Source: Clostridiaceae bacterium (GTDB lineage Bacteria; Bacillota; Clostridia; Oscillospirales; Acutalibacteraceae). Taken from it: 10,190 bases of DNA. Shown piece by piece: positions 1-7,133 of this stretch. Position numbers and translations under genes: made by a program. The stretch lies in contig JAEDGF010000064.1 in assembly GCA_016297645.1 (NCBI GenBank), positions 1 to 10,190 on the forward strand, given 5' to 3'. The notes under the pieces were generated by a model. The model searched no databases. It saw only the letters and a list, made by a program, of their open reading frames with translations, and had not been told where the DNA came from. The first letter of the stretch is position 1. Every line of letters begins with the position of its first letter.

Positions 1-1540
1 TGGGCTGACCGCCGCCGTTTACGCAGCCGCCGGGGCAAGCCATGATCTCGATGAAATCGTAGTGTTTTTCACCGCTCTTTACCATGTCGAGGAGCTTCTT
101 TGCGTTAGCCGTGCCGGATGCGACAGCGACCTTTATCTCGTTGCCGGCAATGGTGTAAGAAGCTTCTTTAATTCCTTCAACACCTCTTACTGCGGTGAAT
201 TCAAGGTCTTTAAGCTCTTCCTTAGTGAGTACCTCGTAAGCAGTTCTGAGAGCAGCCTCCATAACGCCGCCGGTGGCGCCGAAAAGAGTACCGGCACCGG
301 AGCCGAGTCCGAACGGAGCGTCAAACTCGCCGTCGGGAAGGTCGTTGAACATAATGCCGTTCTTCTTTATCATACGGGCAAGCTCTCTTACGGTGATAAC
401 TGCGTCGATGTCGGCAAGACCGGCAACAGCCGTATGGTCAAGACGCTCTGCTTCGAATTTCTTCGCGGTGCAGGGCATTGCGGACACAACAAAGATATCC
501 TTGGGGTCTATACCCGTCATCTTCGCATAGTAGGTCTTTGCAACGGAGCCGAACATTCCCTGAGGAGATTTGCAGGTGGAGAGGTTCGGAATGAACTCCG
601 GATAATAGGTTTCGCAGAACTTAATCCATCCGGGCGAGCAGGACGTGATGAGAGGAAGGTTCTTCTTCTCGGTATATCTGCCGAGGAACTCTGTAGCTTC
701 CTCCATAATGGTAAGGTCTGCGGAGAAGTTGGTATCGAAAACCTTATCAAAGCCGAGCGCTCTGAGGGCGGAAACCATCTTGCCGGTAACGACCGTACCC
801 ATGGGATAGCCGAATTCTTCGCCGAGTCCTACTCTGACGGCGGGAGCGGTCTGGACAACAACGAACTTTTCGGGGTCGTTGATAGCGTCCATTACCTTCT
901 GAGTATCATCTCTCTCGGAGAGAGCGCCCGTGGGGCATACGGTAATGCACTGACCGCAGGAAATGCAGCCGACATCGCCGAGTGGCAGCTCGAATGCGCA
1001 GCCGATATGAGTATCAAAGCCTCTTGCGTTTGCGCCGATAACGCCGACAGCCTGATTCTTGTCGCAGACTGCAACGCAGCGGCGGCAGAGGATGCACTTC
1101 TCGTTATCTCTGTACATATGAGAAGCGGAAGCGTCGATATCGTAGTGGCTCTTTACACCGGCAAAGGCATTTTCATCCTCAATGCCGTAGTCGTGGCAGA
1201 GCTTTTGAAGCTCGCAGGAGCCGGAACGGACGCAGGAAAGGCATTCTCTCTTGTGGTTTGAAAGCAAGAGCTTCAATGTGGTCTTTCTCGACTCGATAAC
1301 CTTGGGAGTGTTTGTGAAAACCTCCATGCCCTCATTTACGGGGAATACGCAAGCCGCAACAAGGCTTCTCGCGCCCTTTACCTCGACAACACAGATACGA
1401 CAGGCGCCGATCTCGTTTATCTCTTTAAGGTAGCAGAGCGTGGGTATCTGTATTCCCGCTATACGGGCAGCTTCAAGAATGGTGCTGCCGGCAGGAACGA
1501 CGACATCTCTGCCGTTTATTTTTATATTTACATCAGCCAT
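1..1540 (-). CDS. hydA: [FeFe] hydrogenase catalytic subunit HydA (NADH-dependent, trimeric type), 3' end cut by window edge
   Basis: Catalytic subunit that reduces protons to H2 at the H-cluster; in the cytosolic HydABC complex it takes electrons from NADH (via HydB/HydC) and usually also from ferredoxin. 513 codons are visible and the C-terminus lies beyond the left edge. Domains in order: N-terminal [2Fe-2S] domain (C36, C47, C50, C64), His-ligated [4Fe-4S] (H96, C100, C103, C109), two ferredoxin-like [4Fe-4S] clusters (C149/152/155/159 and C192/195/198/202), then the H-cluster domain with TSCSPGW (299-305), MPCTAKKFE (355-363) and the MACPGGC motif (C502, C506) followed by NGGGQP. This is the M3 layout. 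The first motif has Ser where most enzymes have the second Cys of TSCCPGW. The ATG at 1540 follows an AAGGAGGAG site that overlaps the hydB stop codon, 15 nt upstream. It is the last visible gene of the operon. A further C-terminal [2Fe-2S] domain, as in some relatives, cannot be excluded. Confidence 0.97.
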   Translation of the reverse strand, partial: MADVNIKINGRDVVVPAGSTILEAARIAGIQIPTLCYLKEINEIGACRICVVEVKGARSLVAACVFPVNEGMEVFTNTPKVIESRKTTLKLLLSNHKRECLSCVRSGSCELQKLCHDYGIEDENAFAGVKSHYDIDASASHMYRDNEKCILCRRCVAVCDKNQAVGVIGANARGFDTHIGCAFELPLGDVGCISCGQCITVCPTGALSERDDTQKVMDAINDPEKFVVVQTAPAVRVGLGEEFGYPMGTVVTGKMVSALRALGFDKVFDTNFSADLTIMEEATEFLGRYTEKKNLPLITSCSPGWIKFCETYYPEFIPNLSTCKSPQGMFGSVAKTYYAKMTGIDPKDIFVVSAMPCTAKKFEAERLDHTAVAGLADIDAVITVRELARMIKKNGIMFNDLPDGEFDAPFGLGSGAGTLFGATGGVMEAALRTAYEVLTKEELKDLEFTAVRGVEGIKEASYTIAGNEIKVAVASGTANAKKLLDMVKSGEKHYDFIEIMACPGGCVNGGGQP

Positions 1541-1555
1541 ATTACAAGCTCCTCC

Positions 1556-3376
1556 TTATTTCTTGGAAATCGCTTTGAACTTACAGCCGCCCATGCAGGC
1601 ACCGCACTTAATGCACTTGTCGGTGTCGATGTGGAACGAGGGAAGCTTATGTCCGGGAGCGACATATGTAGTCTTGAAAATCGCGTCGGCGGGGCAGTTT
1701 CTTGCGCACATACCGCAGCCTATGCACTTCTCCTGATCAATGGAGAACGAAAGGAGCTTTTTGCACACACCGGCGGGGCATTTTTTGTCAACGACATGGG
1801 CGACATACTCGTCCTTGAAGAATCTGTAAGTCGAAAGAACGGGGTTGGGAGCAGTCTGACCCAGACCGCAGAGAGAGTTCTCTTTGATGTATTTGCAAAG
1901 GCTTTCCATTTCGTCGAGGTCTGCAAGAGTTCCCTTGCCGGAGGTTATCTTTTCGAGTATCTCGTAAAGACGCTTTGTTCCTATACGGCAGGGAGTACAT
2001 TTTCCGCAGGACTCGTCAACGGTGAATTCAAGGAAGAACTTGGCGATATCGACCATGCAGGTGTCCTCGTCCATTACGATAAGACCGCCCGAACCCATCA
2101 TTGCACCCTGTGCGATAAGGTTGTCGTAGTCTATCTCGATATCGAGAAGCGAAGCCGGGATACATCCGCCGGAGGGTCCGCCCGACTGGGCTGCTTTGAA
2201 CTTCTTGCCGTTGGGAATGCCGCCGCCGATATCTTCAACGATCTCGCGGAGCGTTGTTCCCATGGGAATCTCGACAAGGCCTGTGTGACGGATTTTTCCA
2301 CCGAGTGCGAAAACCTTTGTGCCCTTTGATTTCTCGGTGCCCATCGTATTGAAGAACGATGCGCCGTTAAGAATTATCTGAGGAATATTTGCAAAGGTTT
2401 CAACATTGTTTTCGGTGGTGGGCTTGCCGAAAAGACCCTTGACCGCCGGATAAGGCGGACGGGGACGAGGCTCGCCGCGGTTGCCTTCGATGGAGGTCAT
2501 AAGAGCTGTTTCCTCGCCGCATACGAATGCGCCTGCGCCGAGACGGATAAACAGATCGAAATCAAATCCCGAGCCGAAGATATCCTTGCCGAGAAGTCCG
2601 TATGCACGGGCGTCTTCGATTGCCTTCTGCAAGCGGGCAACGGCGATGGGATACTCTGCACGGACATAGACATAGCCCTCGGTAGCGCCTGTTGCGTAGC
2701 CGCAGATAGCCATGGCTTCAACTACCGCGTGGGGGTCGCCTTCAAGGACGGAACGGTCCATGAATGCACCGGGGTCGCCTTCGTCGGCGTTGCAGACGAC
2801 ATACTTCTGGTCAGCCTGATTCTTGGCGGTAAAGCTCCATTTGAGTCCGGTGGGGAATCCGCCGCCGCCTCTGCCGCGCAAGCCGGAATCCTTGACTACC
2901 TGAATAACCTCCTCGGGGGTCATTTCGGTAAGAGCCTTTCCGAGAGCGGCATAACCGTTCATGGCGATATATTCATCAATGCTCTCGGGGTTGATAACGC
3001 CGCAGTTTCTGAGAGCGACACGCTTTTGCTTTGCGTAGAATGTGGTATCGTTAAGTGAAACATTGCCGTGCTTTATCTCAACGCCCTCGGCAACATCCTT
3101 GTAGGCAAGACGCTCAACGACTCTGCCCTTGACAAGATGCTCCTCAACTATATCCTTGACATCTTCTTCCTGAACTCTCGAATAGAAAGTTCCGTCGGGG
3201 TAAACAATAACGACGGGACCGAGTGCGCAAAGTCCGAAACAACCGGTTCTGACAATTTTTACTTCATCTTCAAGACCGTTTTTCGCAATTTGTGATTCAA
3301 ACTCGGCTATAAGCTTTTTACTTCCGGATGAAGTACAGCCGGTGCCGCCGCAGATAAGTACCTGTGCTCGAACCAT
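1556..3376 (-). CDS. hydB: NADH-oxidising hydrogenase subunit HydB (NuoF-like flavoprotein)
   Basis: Diaphorase subunit that oxidises NADH at FMN and passes electrons to HydA through Fe-S clusters. The 606 residues match the usual length of HydB/HndC-type subunits. Visible domains: N-terminal thioredoxin-like [2Fe-2S] domain (C9-x4-C14, then TGCFGLC near residues 45-51); the Glu/Gly-rich NADH/FMN-binding segment beginning GLRGRGGGGFPTG (165-177), with DEGDPGAFMDRS further on; the NuoF [4Fe-4S] site ESCGKCTPC (C457, C460, C463, with C503 in SLCGLGQ); and a C-terminal 2x[4Fe-4S] ferredoxin domain (C551/554/557/561 and C588/591/594/598). The N- and C-terminal additions separate it from respiratory NuoF and are typical of electron-bifurcating hydrogenases. 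The start has a TGGAGG site 7 nt upstream. It lies between the small [2Fe-2S] gene (18-nt gap) and hydA (15-nt gap). Whether this enzyme truly bifurcates cannot be decided from sequence alone. Confidence 0.97.
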   Translation of the reverse strand: MVRAQVLICGGTGCTSSGSKKLIAEFESQIAKNGLEDEVKIVRTGCFGLCALGPVVIVYPDGTFYSRVQEEDVKDIVEEHLVKGRVVERLAYKDVAEGVEIKHGNVSLNDTTFYAKQKRVALRNCGVINPESIDEYIAMNGYAALGKALTEMTPEEVIQVVKDSGLRGRGGGGFPTGLKWSFTAKNQADQKYVVCNADEGDPGAFMDRSVLEGDPHAVVEAMAICGYATGATEGYVYVRAEYPIAVARLQKAIEDARAYGLLGKDIFGSGFDFDLFIRLGAGAFVCGEETALMTSIEGNRGEPRPRPPYPAVKGLFGKPTTENNVETFANIPQIILNGASFFNTMGTEKSKGTKVFALGGKIRHTGLVEIPMGTTLREIVEDIGGGIPNGKKFKAAQSGGPSGGCIPASLLDIEIDYDNLIAQGAMMGSGGLIVMDEDTCMVDIAKFFLEFTVDESCGKCTPCRIGTKRLYEILEKITSGKGTLADLDEMESLCKYIKENSLCGLGQTAPNPVLSTYRFFKDEYVAHVVDKKCPAGVCKKLLSFSIDQEKCIGCGMCARNCPADAIFKTTYVAPGHKLPSFHIDTDKCIKCGACMGGCKFKAISKK

Positions 3377-3394
3377 ATTTAAACCTCCAAAATC

Positions 3395-3760
3395 TTATAT
3401 GTTTTTAATTACATAGTCCTCAATGACACTGCCGCCTTTGAGATGCTTCTCTACGACTTCCTTTGCCTTTTCGGGCGTCATTTTAACATATGTTACCTTG
3501 TCTTTGCCCGACTCGTATATCTCAACGACAGGCTCGAACTGACAAATACCGATACAGCCTGTCTGGGTAACGATGACCTTATCCGAAAGACCGGCGTTCG
3601 CGACCTCCTCAACAAAGGTGTTGAGAACGGGACGCGCACCTGCCGCTATACCGCAGGTAGCCATGCCGACAACGACTCTTATATCGCTGCTTCCTTCACG
3701 GAGGACGACCTTGTTCTGCATTTTTTCTCTGATTGCTGCAAGTTCTGCCAAAGACTTCAT
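3395..3760 (-). CDS. Small thioredoxin-like [2Fe-2S] ferredoxin of the hydrogenase operon
   Basis: A 121-residue stand-alone thioredoxin-fold ferredoxin-like protein, of the type that sits directly before NuoF/HydB in NADH-dependent hydrogenase operons (comparable to HndB in the four-subunit HndABCD enzyme). After a short helical N-terminus (1-25) comes VVGMATCGIAAGARP with C36, then VTQTGCIGIC with C69 and C73. The usual pattern is C-x4-C plus C-x3-C, but the position five residues after C36 is Gly41, so only three cysteines are available. By comparison hydC and the HydB N-terminal domain in this window keep all four. The protein may hold a [2Fe-2S] cluster with a non-Cys ligand or act as a structural or electron-transfer subunit. 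The ATG at 3760 has an AAAGGAA site about 10 nt upstream; 32 nt separate it from the upstream ATPase gene. It is cotranscribed with hydB. Family assignment is firm, exact role is inference. Confidence 0.9.
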   Translation of the reverse strand: MKSLAELAAIREKMQNKVVLREGSSDIRVVVGMATCGIAAGARPVLNTFVEEVANAGLSDKVIVTQTGCIGICQFEPVVEIYESGKDKVTYVKMTPEKAKEVVEKHLKGGSVIEDYVIKNI

Positions 3761-3792
3761 GACTTTTATTCCTTTCGCTTATTATATGTTTT

Positions 3793-4353
3793 TCAGTTGT
3801 GATAACCTATGTCCCGGTACTGTTCTTTTAAGTCCTCGCTTATCCAAACAAGTACATCGGGTGTTGAAAGCGGTACTTCGCCGAGGACGGCTTTTATTTC
3901 ATCGGTGTCCAGAGAGATCTCTCCGTCCGGCGTTTTATGCACAAAGACCCACCGTATATCGGGCGACCCCTGGATAAGGGTCACAACGGTCGATATAACA
4001 TCGCCGAGCGGCGTAAAATCAAGGTGGTCTTTGTAAAAGAGCGCCGTTGTTTCCGTGCCGTGGTCGTCGGGGAATTCGCTTTCGTGTTTTGATTTAATTG
4101 TAAGATAACCGCCCGTCTGTTCTGCCGCGAGCTTGAAAAACGGAATGCCCAGCCCTACCTTGCGCGTTGTGCGCGTAGTCGTAAACGGGTCCGTTACCGT
4201 TTGCAGCAGCTCTTTTTTCATGCCGCAGCCGTTATCTTTTATTTTTATTTCAAGAGTTCTGTCCGTTTCGGTGAGAATTATGCTCACTTCGTCGGCGTGA
4301 GCCTTGACGGAATTCATTGAAATATCGAGAATGTTTAATGACAGCTCTTTCAT
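3793..4353 (-). CDS. GHKL-type ATP-binding protein (histidine-kinase-like ATPase domain, no HisKA)
   Basis: A 186-residue soluble protein whose first ~115 residues form a GHKL/HATPase_c fold: N box LNILDISMNSVKAHA with N14, G1 box KDNGCGM (D40, G42, G44), then DPFTTTRTTRKVGLGIPF (55-72) as the F/G2 region that closes over ATP. There is no dimerisation/phosphoacceptor His domain, transmembrane segment or sensor domain, so it is not a classical histidine kinase. The remaining ~70 residues are a small C-terminal region I do not recognise. Proteins like this recur in clostridial [FeFe] hydrogenase operons; their substrate is not known to me. The ATG at 4353 was chosen over an in-frame upstream ATG (4455) because it overlaps the PHP stop codon as ATGA, has a CGGAGA site, and gives the conserved MKELSLNILD start; the extra 34 residues would be basic and lie inside the upstream gene. 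Likely a kinase or ATP-dependent switch acting with its neighbours. Confidence 0.87.
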   Translation of the reverse strand: MKELSLNILDISMNSVKAHADEVSIILTETDRTLEIKIKDNGCGMKKELLQTVTDPFTTTRTTRKVGLGIPFFKLAAEQTGGYLTIKSKHESEFPDDHGTETTALFYKDHLDFTPLGDVISTVVTLIQGSPDIRWVFVHKTPDGEISLDTDEIKAVLGEVPLSTPDVLVWISEDLKEQYRDIGYHN

Positions 4354-5087
4354 ATTTTTTCTCCGAGCAACTTGAATATCTGTTTGCGTACCCTGTCGGA
4401 AGAATACGGTTCGTCGTCGATTTCGAGAAACGCGCTTTTGTCGCGAATGCTCCAAAGGTTGTGCGCGTCGCTTGAAACAAGCCGTCTGACAGAGCCGAGC
4501 ACCGGATATTTTTCCAAAAACTCCGCTTCCTTTGCGTGGTCGTAAAACTCAGCATTGAGAAAGGCGCCGTTATCGGGAAAAGTACCGAGAGTTGCTATTA
4601 TTCCGTTTGCTTCGCGGTCGATATGCGCCGGGAAGCAGATTCCGCCGTACCGGGCAACCGCACCGGGGGCTTCGTCAACGGTGATTTCAGACGCTGCCGG
4701 AAGGAAGAATTCCTCCCTGCCTATCGTTTCGTCATCGCCGTTCAGAATCAGCTGTTCGCCGAATATATCGACCCTGTTCGGGACCTTCATCCGACGGCTG
4801 TCCACATATGCGTCAAACGCCATCGCGCCGTCAAGCTCCGGGAAAAGACACACAACATGGATATCCTCCGCTGTCGTCAGCTCCATTCCGGCGATAGGGA
4901 TAATTCCGTTCTTTTTTGCCGCCGCAAAGAATGCCGGGCAGTTTTTTGCGGAATTGTGGTCGGTGAGAGCGACAACTTCAAGTCCCGCCAAAACAGCCAT
5001 TCCGGCAATGTTATTCGGGGTCATATCGTCGTCGGCACACGGAGAAAGACATGAGTGAACATGAAAATCGTAATAATACTTTTTCAT
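4350..5087 (-). CDS. PHP-domain metal-dependent phosphoesterase
   Basis: A 245-residue single-domain PHP (polymerase and histidinol phosphatase) protein, a TIM-barrel fold that hydrolyses phosphoesters at a two- or three-metal centre. The expected metal ligands are all visible: FHVH (H9, H11), D19 in SPCADDDMTP, TDHN (D43, H44), ME (E69), EDIH (H77), PAH (H155) and SDAH (D207, H209). It resembles the nucleotide/oligonucleotide phosphatase side of the family (TrpH/YciV-like) rather than histidinol phosphatase or a DNA polymerase subunit, because it is short and stands alone. The substrate cannot be read from the sequence. It starts 5 nt after the stop of the preceding DRTGG gene with no clear Shine-Dalgarno sequence, implying translational coupling, and its stop overlaps the next ATPase start (ATGA). 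The location inside a hydrogenase regulatory block suggests turnover of a phosphorylated signal or nucleotide, but that is inference. Confidence 0.9.
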   Translation of the reverse strand: MKKYYYDFHVHSCLSPCADDDMTPNNIAGMAVLAGLEVVALTDHNSAKNCPAFFAAAKKNGIIPIAGMELTTAEDIHVVCLFPELDGAMAFDAYVDSRRMKVPNRVDIFGEQLILNGDDETIGREEFFLPAASEITVDEAPGAVARYGGICFPAHIDREANGIIATLGTFPDNGAFLNAEFYDHAKEAEFLEKYPVLGSVRRLVSSDAHNLWSIRDKSAFLEIDDEPYSSDRVRKQIFKLLGEKI

Positions 5088-5092
5088 ATTTA

Positions 5093-5419
5093 TCAGACTT
5101 TATCGAAAAGAGCCTTTGCCGTTTCAAAAGCCGGGAGGGCGCTCGAAAGAATGTTTATCCCCTTTTGTGCCGCAACGGAAACGACGCTTTCGTCGAGCAA
5201 AACGCCCTCAGCCAAAATCACAACGCCCACATCCGTAAGCGACGCGACCGCGGCGATATTGACATTGCTCATTATTGTAATCCATGCGTTCCCGGACTGC
5301 GCTTTACCCATGACCCAGCTTAGCAGGTCACCGATATAGCAGCCGGTGACTTTCCTGCCGGGGTCGGGCAGACACACGGGTACGAAGCCGCATTTTTCCG
5401 CAAGCTCACTTACCGTCAT
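5093..5419 (-). CDS. DRTGG-domain protein (second copy)
   Basis: A 108-residue protein resembling the stand-alone DRTGG-domain family, a small alpha/beta domain also found next to CBS pairs and in BioD/Pta-like proteins and thought to bind ligand. The signature region reads GRKVTGCYIGDLLSWVM (residues about 20-36), followed by WITIMSNVNIAAVASLTDVGVVIL and a GINILSS strand; the literal DRTGG residues are not kept. No membrane segment or signal peptide. The ATG at 5419 was preferred to the in-frame ATG at 5488 because an AAGGAGGA site lies just upstream and residues before it would simply read through the upstream gene. It overlaps the end of the hydrogenase-domain gene by 14 nt, so translation is probably coupled. 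It is a distant paralogue of the product of 7130-7477. Likely role: a nucleotide- or metabolite-binding regulatory partner of the sensor hydrogenase; function not established. Confidence 0.85.
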   Translation of the reverse strand: MTVSELAEKCGFVPVCLPDPGRKVTGCYIGDLLSWVMGKAQSGNAWITIMSNVNIAAVASLTDVGVVILAEGVLLDESVVSVAAQKGINILSSALPAFETAKALFDKV

Positions 5420-6692
5420 TGCCGTTTTCCTCCTTATTTTGAAGCTTGCGCTGTTCAAGTACAACGCATTTTCTTGCTTCGCCCGCAAGTCCCTTTACAA
5501 CATCCTCGGCGAAAGCACGGCAGGTGGGACTGCCGCACGCTCCGCAGTCGATTCCGGGGAGCGTTTCGCGAAGCTGCTGGATGCTTGTCATCATCCGCAT
5601 GGACTCGCTCATTGATTCGCTCAGCCGTGAAATGGGCGTATATGACGGGAGCGAATCCGTTAGAAAATCATCGGGTATAAAGTTGTCTGCCGGGGAGAGA
5701 AAATTCCGCGAAACGGGCATATATCTGCGCACGGTAAGAAGCCTCGTTTTTGCGATAAACGGGTTTTCTATCGTCATGACTCCGCCGACGCATCCGCCTA
5801 TACAGGCGCAAAGCTCGACGAATTCAAGGTGCGGGATGTTGCCGTTTTCAATCGAATCAAGCACCTTTATGCAGTTTTCAATGCCGTCCGCCGAAAGATA
5901 ACTGTCGTTAAGAATAGCGGACGCTTCTCCTCCGGTGGAAGCCCAACCTATACCTATCATACCCGATTCCGACGATATCGACGGGGTTTTTCCGCGTTTC
6001 ATGGCGCCGATAAGCATAAAGTAGATATCGCTCAGCGACACGACAACATCGATATTACTCTGATAGTAGCCGTAGCCGTTTCTGATATAGCTGACCTTTG
6101 CCGCACACGGCGAGATGAAGAAAACGCCTATGTCCTCGTCCGTCAGTTCCGGGTGTTCTTTTTTTGCTTTTGCCTTCGCCTCTATGGCAGCTATCTCCAT
6201 AGGCGGCAGAATCGGCAGAATATTGTCTTTCAGGTACGGAAAACGCAATGATATCAACCGGGAAATAACCGGGCAGGCGGAGCTTATAACAGGCTTTTTA
6301 ATGCCCTCCGCTTTTAAGTAGATGCGTGTGTACGCCGAAACAAGCTCAGCAGCCTTTGCCACCTCGTAAACATCGTCAAAACCGATATCGAGAAGTCCTT
6401 GAAGGACATCGTCAACATCGTCAAGTCCGTTAAATTGCCCGAAAAGCGCAGGCGCAGGCAGAGCAATTTTCCATTTGTAATGCATATAGTGTTCAAACTT
6501 GCTGCACATCGCTTTTTTCGCTTTGTGCGGACAGACCCTTATGCACTCGCCGCAGTCGATGCAGCGTTCGGTGTTTATCTCGGCGTGGTTGTCGATTATT
6601 CTTATCGCCTCGGTAGGACAGTGCCGCGCGCAGGTAGTGCAGCCCGTACACTTGTCGATATCGAGAACGACCGAGTGTCTGTAAGAGTTCAA
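5406..6692 (-). CDS. Sensory-type [FeFe]-hydrogenase-domain Fe-S protein (HydS-like)
   Basis: A 428-residue protein with an N-terminal 2x[4Fe-4S] ferredoxin domain (C15/18/21/25 and C44/47/50/54), a divergent H-cluster domain, and a C-terminal four-Cys Fe-S motif (C383, C386, C391, C409; DCGACGSPTC) of the kind seen in corrinoid and RnfB-type proteins. All four presumed H-cluster ligands remain: SSACP (C140), SPCAAK (C196), CACIGGC (C297, C301). Residues around them differ from catalytic enzymes: the first Cys of TSCCP is Ala139, the Met of MPC is Ser194, the Glu of PCxxKxxE is Tyr202, and the Met of MAC is Cys295. Loss of the proton-relay Cys is reported for the putative sensory hydrogenase HydS of Thermotoga, so H2 or redox sensing is more likely than fast turnover. 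It lacks the C-terminal PAS domain of some HydS proteins. The start is TTG at 6692, set by a TAAGGTGAT site. It is flanked by kinase-like and DRTGG genes. Confidence 0.9.
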   Translation of the reverse strand: MNSYRHSVVLDIDKCTGCTTCARHCPTEAIRIIDNHAEINTERCIDCGECIRVCPHKAKKAMCSKFEHYMHYKWKIALPAPALFGQFNGLDDVDDVLQGLLDIGFDDVYEVAKAAELVSAYTRIYLKAEGIKKPVISSACPVISRLISLRFPYLKDNILPILPPMEIAAIEAKAKAKKEHPELTDEDIGVFFISPCAAKVSYIRNGYGYYQSNIDVVVSLSDIYFMLIGAMKRGKTPSISSESGMIGIGWASTGGEASAILNDSYLSADGIENCIKVLDSIENGNIPHLEFVELCACIGGCVGGVMTIENPFIAKTRLLTVRRYMPVSRNFLSPADNFIPDDFLTDSLPSYTPISRLSESMSESMRMMTSIQQLRETLPGIDCGACGSPTCRAFAEDVVKGLAGEARKCVVLEQRKLQNKEENGNDGK

Positions 6693-6703
6693 AGCATCAC
6701 CTT
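6690..6703 (-). promoter_or_regulatory. Ribosome binding site and TTG start of the HydS-like gene
   Basis: On the minus strand AAGGTGAT (6703-6696) lies 5 nt from a TTG codon at 6692-6690. The only nearby ATG (6698) is in another frame and reads ATG CTT TGA. The first Fe-S cluster begins only 14 residues into the protein, so a start further inside would cut into the domain. TTG is therefore the credible start, and it may lower translation relative to the neighbouring genes. Confidence 0.7.
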
Positions 6704-7133
6704 ATTGTTTATTGAGGTATACGCACATCGTTATAGTTGTACCGCGCCCTACTGCGGAGTCGATGGTCATTTCGTCGGTATAGCGCTTCATGTTCGGAAG
6801 CCCCATTCCCGCGCCGAAGCCCAAAGCCCTGACATTTTCGGTTGCGGTGGAATACCCCTCCTGCATAGCGAGCGAAATATCGGCAATTCCGGGGCCGTGG
6901 TCGGTAAGGACTATTTCGACCCTGTCCTCATACACGGTGACATCGGCTTCGCCGCCGCCGGCATGAATGACCATATTTATTTCGCCCTCATACATTGCTA
7001 TCGAAAGCTGGCGTATTATTTCGGGGGGCAGACCGAGCTGACGAAGGTTTTTTTTCACCTGGACGGAAGCCTGTCCGGCGGAAACGAAATTCTCCCCGTC
7101 AACATCAAAATGAAATTTTATAAACTCGCTCAT
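6702..7133 (-). CDS. Anti-sigma-factor-type serine kinase (RsbW/SpoIIAB-like HATPase)
   Basis: A 143-residue protein consisting almost entirely of a GHKL ATPase domain of the RsbW/SpoIIAB class, which bind sigma factors or phosphorylate a Ser/Thr on STAS anti-anti-sigma proteins. The N box is AMYEGEINMVIHAGGG (E49, N53), the G1 box TDHGPGI (D78, G80, G82) and the G2 region GFGAGMGLPNMKR (105-117). No sensor domain or membrane segment. The start ATG overlaps the stop of the preceding DRTGG gene (ATGA) and the next gene begins 10 nt after its stop. No sigma factor, STAS protein or PP2C phosphatase is visible nearby, so the usual partner-switching partners are missing from the window. It probably phosphorylates, or is controlled by, a product of this operon, but its target cannot be named. 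Confidence 0.9.
   Translation of the reverse strand: MSEFIKFHFDVDGENFVSAGQASVQVKKNLRQLGLPPEIIRQLSIAMYEGEINMVIHAGGGEADVTVYEDRVEIVLTDHGPGIADISLAMQEGYSTATENVRALGFGAGMGLPNMKRYTDEMTIDSAVGRGTTITMCVYLNKQ

Noticed and set aside
62..1261. 399-codon open frame on the plus strand
   Set aside because: It lies wholly opposite hydA, whose Fe-S and H-cluster motifs are unmistakable; the plus-strand product shows no recognisable domain and has no ribosome binding site.
1631..2329. 232-codon open frame on the plus strand
   Set aside because: Antisense of hydB, with no domain; long antisense frames are expected from the codon bias of this genome.
4354..4455. Longer N-terminus for the GHKL ATPase (ATG at 4455)
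   Set aside because: The extra 34 residues are arginine-rich out-of-frame reading of the PHP gene; the ATGA overlap with a CGGAGA site at 4353 is a better start.
5420..5488. Longer N-terminus for the second DRTGG protein (ATG at 5488)
   Set aside because: An AAGGAGGA site directly precedes the ATG at 5419, and family members begin at the MTVSELAEK-like segment.
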